Assembly (NCBI GenBank): GCA_964602845.1
Contig: CAZRSW010000005.1
Span: forward strand, 62,001-126,000
Direction of reading: 5' to 3'
Source: CAZRSW01 sp964602845
GTDB taxonomy: Bacteria; Chloroflexota; Dehalococcoidia; Lucifugimonadales; UBA826
Length of the DNA: 64,000 nucleotides
The notes under the pieces were generated by a model. That model was given only the letters and a program-made list of their open reading frames with translations. It made no database searches and was not told the origin of the DNA. This document shows, in pieces, positions 61,319 to 64,000 of the stretch (its first letter is position 1; every line of letters starts with the position of its first letter). Made by a program: the position numbers and the translations under genes.

Positions 61319-61960
61319 CTACATGGTTCTAACAATCCCAACAACTCTACCTCTGACCGCCACATCTGCCGCGGCCACAACGATAGTTTCCATCTGCGCA
61401 TTAGCCGGTTGCAATCTCACGATATCCCCATCCAAGTAAAAGTGCTTCAAAGTTGCCTCTTCTCGGTCCTTAAGCCACGCAGCTACCATGTCCCCATTAT
61501 CAGGTTGATTTACCGGGTCAAGTATTACGAGATCCCCGTCAGCCACCAGTGCATCTACCATGGATTCACCTTTCACACGCAATCCGAAAACATTAGGACG
61601 CCCCTTAGTTAAAAAGGGTGGCAAGTCCACAGTGTCAAAGTCAGGATTGTCCCAAGGCCCGCTCCCTGCTAGGGGAAGAGGTTCACCAGCCGCAATGTTC
61701 CCCAAAACAGGCACTTTAACCACATCTCTTGACCCACTGCTAGGGTCCTTCAGCAACTCGATACCCCGAGATACTTCGCGTTTGCGTTGAAGATAACCCT
61801 CTCTCTGAAGAATTTGCAGGTTGTAATCTACAACAGATGTAGAACTAATTTCACAACCATATTGAATATCCCTGACAGTCGGAGGATAACTATTCCTGCT
61901 CATGAAATCCTGAATATACGACATTATTTCTTGTTGCCTCTTAGAAAGGGGTCTTTTCAT
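61319..61960 (-). CDS. lexA: LexA SOS repressor
   Basis: The 213-residue protein has an N-terminal winged helix ('SYPPTVRDIQYGCEISSTSVVDYNLQILQREGYLQR', in parts, near residues 24-60) and a C-terminal S24 peptidase domain. The autocleavage site is A91-G92 in 'GNIAAGEPLPL', and the catalytic dyad is S133 ('KGESMVDALV') and K172 ('ATLKHFYL'). LexA represses SOS genes and is cleaved in the presence of RecA filaments. A GAGGAGGAG ribosome site precedes ATG 61960. The gene is 119 bp upstream of copA on the same strand. Confidence 0.95.
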   Translation of the reverse strand: MKRPLSKRQQEIMSYIQDFMSRNSYPPTVRDIQYGCEISSTSVVDYNLQILQREGYLQRKREVSRGIELLKDPSSGSRDVVKVPVLGNIAAGEPLPLAGSGPWDNPDFDTVDLPPFLTKGRPNVFGLRVKGESMVDALVADGDLVILDPVNQPDNGDMVAAWLKDREEATLKHFYLDGDIVRLQPANAQMETIVVAAADVAVRGRVVGIVRTM

Positions 61961-62277
61961 GAAATTCTCTCCTCCTCATTCGCAACACTAAACACCAGAA
62001 GTGCACAGATACTACGATAAGTACTAATGTTCCGAACAAATTATCAGAACAACCGTGCTGTGTCAACGGGAAACAAACTCCGATCCCAAGATACTTGGTA
62101 TATTTCACTACCATGTCTGATGCTATGTAAATCGAGTCCTACAGAGACGGAAATAATCGTTGACCCTGATGAATTCTCAATGCTACCATTTATAAGGCGT
62201 AGTACCTCACTAGGGTATGTCACATTGTGAGGTCAAATACATCCACCGCTTTTAATAAGACAAACTAAGGAGTTCAC
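61961..62277. other. 317-bp intergenic region between lexA and the cupredoxin gene
   Basis: No gene longer than a few codons is supported here. The region must hold the promoters of lexA and of the rightward cupredoxin gene. It contains the TGTTC-C-GAACA dyad at 62028-62038. A 6-bp repeat CCTCAC...GTGAGG (about 62204-62231) lies nearer the cupredoxin start. Confidence 0.6.
62028..62038. promoter_or_regulatory. Candidate LexA operator
   Basis: TGTTC-C-GAACA is a perfect 5-bp inverted repeat, 68 bp upstream of lexA. It contains the GTTC/GAAC half-sites seen in several Gram-positive-type SOS boxes, but with a shorter spacer than the Bacillus consensus (GAAC-N4-GTTC) and in reversed order. A second GAAC lies at 62047. 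Autoregulation of lexA makes this site plausible, not certain. Confidence 0.35.
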
Positions 62278-62754
62278 TTGCTGACCAAAATTTTCTTATC
62301 GGCGATATTTGTTATTGCTATAGCAGCAATAATCGGTTGTGGAGAGAATGTCCCCCCTAAAGGTAGTGTTGAACCGGCGAAACCGGCCGTACCCTCGGCG
62401 AAATCGCCCCCACCCCCACCTCCAGCACCAACGAAAGTCCCAGAGGAAAGCGATCAAGCTGCTGAATCAACCGAAACAGGTACTGTGGTCGACGTTGGTC
62501 TTTTAGACGCTAATGCAAATTACCTGTTTGACCCTTCCAACCTTAACTTTGAGAAGGGCGACACAATAACATTCAAATTGACTTCTGGAGACGAGTTCCA
62601 TAGTTTCACAGCGGACTCCCTAGGTATCGACGTCGAGGTAGAAGCCGGCGATACACAGACTGTTACCTATACATTCAATGACGTCGGAATATTCGATTTC
62701 ATTTGTATTCCACACGAAACTCTGGGTATGGTAGGTAAAATAACCGTCAAGTGA
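62278..62754 (+). CDS. Cupredoxin (plastocyanin-like) lipoprotein
   Basis: The 158-residue protein has a lipoprotein signal ending 'AAIIGCGE', a Pro/Lys/Ala-rich linker (residues ~25-65) and a C-terminal cupredoxin domain. The type 1 copper ligands are clear: H108 ('DEFHSFTA'), C143 and H146 ('FICIPHETLGM') and M151. 'FEKGDTITFKLTSGDEFHSF' (in parts) is also typical. The start is TTG at 62278, with AAGGAG upstream. It would carry electrons on the outer membrane face, perhaps to an oxidase or from a GMC-type dehydrogenase. Its closeness to copA fits copper handling. Confidence 0.88.
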   Translation: MLTKIFLSAIFVIAIAAIIGCGENVPPKGSVEPAKPAVPSAKSPPPPPPAPTKVPEESDQAAESTETGTVVDVGLLDANANYLFDPSNLNFEKGDTITFKLTSGDEFHSFTADSLGIDVEVEAGDTQTVTYTFNDVGIFDFICIPHETLGMVGKITVK

Positions 62755-62781
62755 ACATACAGCCTCTTGTGAGGAAAAAGT

Positions 62782-63510
62782 GTGAACATTCTTGTTAGTC
62801 AGGGTCAGTCCTTGAACCCCTCCTGTAAAACATCCCTATTGATTCTAGGCACCATATGCTTATTCAGTACCTTCATTGGATGTAGCAACCCTGAGGAATC
62901 AAAACAACTTCCGCCTGACAGGTCAAAGCAGATAGACCCAACACCGACACAACTGCCCCTGGGGCCAACCTCGACTCCAAAGCCTGAGAAGATCACACTC
63001 AAGATCATTGATGGGACAAGGGCAAGATACCGAATAGGTGAACAACTCGCTAGGTTTGACACTCCAATAACAGCGGTGGGTGAGACTAGTGGCGTTTCCG
63101 GGCAATTAATACTTGATGGATCAGGTGACATCGTAGCCGGATCCACCATCACGGTGGATGTCACAACACTCAGAAGTGACGAAGCAAAACGTGATCGTTG
63201 GGTTAGAAAAAATGGAGGATTAGGGGAAAAGGTGGTCTTTACTGTGGAGAATATATCAGATCTTCCGTGGCCAATTCCCAATGAAGGAGAGGCAAAAATC
63301 AAACTCGAGGGCAATCTACTTATCGCTGGAGTATCAAAAGCTACTCAGTGGGATACTTCTATAAATTTTCACGAATCTGGCATATCGGGTTTGGCCACCA
63401 CAGAAATCGGTTGGGAAGAATTTTCATTGTCCAAGCCTAATATGTTCTTCATTGTAAGCGTTGACGACAGGTTCAGACTCGAAATCGAATTCAAAGTAGA
63501 ATACCACTAG
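62782..63510 (+). CDS. YceI-like lipoprotein
   Basis: The 242-residue protein has a signal peptide with a Cys in 'FIGCSNPEE' near residue 34, a Pro/Thr linker and a YceI-type lipocalin fold: 'ARYRIGEQLARFD' with 'AVGETSGVSGQLILDGSG', 'LRSDEAKRDRWVRKNGG', 'VVFTVENISDLPWP' and 'GNLLIAGVSKATQWDTSI'. YceI proteins bind amphiphilic or polyisoprenoid molecules in the periplasm or at the surface. The start is GTG 62782 with a GAGGAAAAA ribosome site. It lies 27 bp after the cupredoxin gene, so both are probably co-transcribed. Confidence 0.82.
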   Translation: MNILVSQGQSLNPSCKTSLLILGTICLFSTFIGCSNPEESKQLPPDRSKQIDPTPTQLPLGPTSTPKPEKITLKIIDGTRARYRIGEQLARFDTPITAVGETSGVSGQLILDGSGDIVAGSTITVDVTTLRSDEAKRDRWVRKNGGLGEKVVFTVENISDLPWPIPNEGEAKIKLEGNLLIAGVSKATQWDTSINFHESGISGLATTEIGWEEFSLSKPNMFFIVSVDDRFRLEIEFKVEYH

Positions 63511-63616
63511 AAACTGTATGTTCCAAAAGTTTGCACACTATATAGTGTCACCTTCTCATTGACGGTGTAAAACAGCAGCAATATACTTGTGTGGAAATTC
63601 TTAGGGGTAACTACAA

Positions 63617-64000
63617 ATGAAGGTCTCATGTCTGCAACAAAATCTTAGCAGAGGGCTGGCTATTGTCGGCAGAGCCGTCGCTACAAGGAGCAACCTACCG
63701 GTCCTCCAAAATGTGAAAGTGGTCACCGAGGATGATATGCTCCTCCTCGCCGCAACGAATCTGGACATATCTATCACCACCCGAATAGGTGCCCAGGTAG
63801 ACGAAGAAGGATCAATAACAATACCTGCAAGACTTCTAACAGATTTTGTGAATTCCCTGCCTGATGATCGGATTGATATTGAGTCTTTATCCGAGCCAAT
63901 AAGTTCAAACATCCGCTGTCAACGATTTGAGGCAACAATTAATGGATCTGACGTAGAAGATTTTCCCCCGTTGCCAACGGTCGAAGATGGTTCCACGATA
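63617..64000 (+). CDS. dnaN: DNA polymerase III beta sliding clamp, N-terminal part, cut by window edge
   Basis: The frame opens at ATG 63617 and continues 128 codons to the right edge. It begins 'MKVSCLQQNLSRGLAIVGRAV', then 'LPVLQNVKVV', 'LLLAATNLDISITTRI' and 'EGSITIPARLLTDFVNSLPDDRI' (in parts), and 'DVEDFPPLP'. This is the first domain of the sliding clamp, which tethers polymerases to DNA. It is the usual length so far (one of three domains). The upstream neighbour is the YceI-like gene, not dnaA, so this is not the common dnaA-dnaN arrangement. Confidence 0.95.
   Translation, partial: MKVSCLQQNLSRGLAIVGRAVATRSNLPVLQNVKVVTEDDMLLLAATNLDISITTRIGAQVDEEGSITIPARLLTDFVNSLPDDRIDIESLSEPISSNIRCQRFEATINGSDVEDFPPLPTVEDGSTI

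Overview
This 64 kb window looks like a chromosomal segment of an uncultured, free-living aerobic heterotroph, most likely a SAR202-type Chloroflexota bacterium. That placement is an inference from gene content: five enolase-superfamily (mandelate racemase/muconate lactonizing enzyme) paralogs, two luciferase-like FMN monooxygenases, three class III CoA-transferases, four MFS permeases, and lipoproteins carrying Thr/Pro or VEVVKEV linkers typical of Chloroflexota. Base composition is moderately AT-rich. I saw no transposase, integrase, phage gene or CRISPR array.

Layout. 1-692 holds the 5' part of an inactive Y-family polymerase (ImuB-like) running off the left edge. 0.9-13 kb: NHL propeller protein, an enolase/MFS/GNAT operon, a flavin monooxygenase, an MFS permease, a tandem pair of CoA-transferases (one without the catalytic Asp), a second enolase-family enzyme and an amidase. 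13.3-16 kb: a compact operon of an HpcH/HpaI-like aldolase, an SDR, a dienelactone hydrolase and a small conserved protein; the first two have altered active sites. 16-21 kb: a YbaN-like membrane protein, two MFS permeases, an aldo/keto reductase and a PIG-L deacetylase. 21.2-27.2 kb: a catabolic operon (2-hydroxyacid dehydrogenase, two aldolases, a 2-keto-3-deoxygluconate-type kinase, two small proteins, a D-aminoacylase-like amidohydrolase). 27.3-34 kb: a lipoprotein across an assembly gap, a dehydrogenase, a membrane thioredoxin with an in-frame TGA, a zinc-ribbon protein, PncC, old yellow enzyme, a resolvase-like nuclease and RNase D. 34-51 kb: three more enolase-family enzymes, an SfsA-DUF123 fusion, GMC oxidoreductase, PcaC-like protein, sulfatase, F420/FMN enzymes, CoA-transferase, gamma-glutamyltransferase and an amidohydrolase. 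51.5-55.2 kb: a glycine betaine ABC importer. 55.5-58.5 kb: a GMC dehydrogenase with its small subunit and an acetamidase. 58.6-64 kb: tRNA-Leu(CAA), CopA, LexA, a cupredoxin, a YceI-like lipoprotein and the start of dnaN.

How it fits together: the catabolic genes suggest uptake (MFS) of organic acids, dehydration of sugar acids by enolase-family enzymes to 2-keto-3-deoxy acids, then phosphorylation by the PfkB kinase or retro-aldol cleavage by HpcH/HpaI enzymes. Alcohol, ester, amide and sulfate-ester handling comes from GMC, DLH, amidase and sulfatase genes.

The most notable single locus is 29575-30060. A thioredoxin-fold membrane protein has TGA exactly where the first Cys of the CxxC motif should be. 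A stem-loop with bacterial SECIS geometry follows, so this is a candidate selenoprotein. The two 100-N gaps (28065-28164 and 54800-54899) each have identical 55-bp sequence on both sides and are probably artefactual; closing them restores one intact gene in each case.
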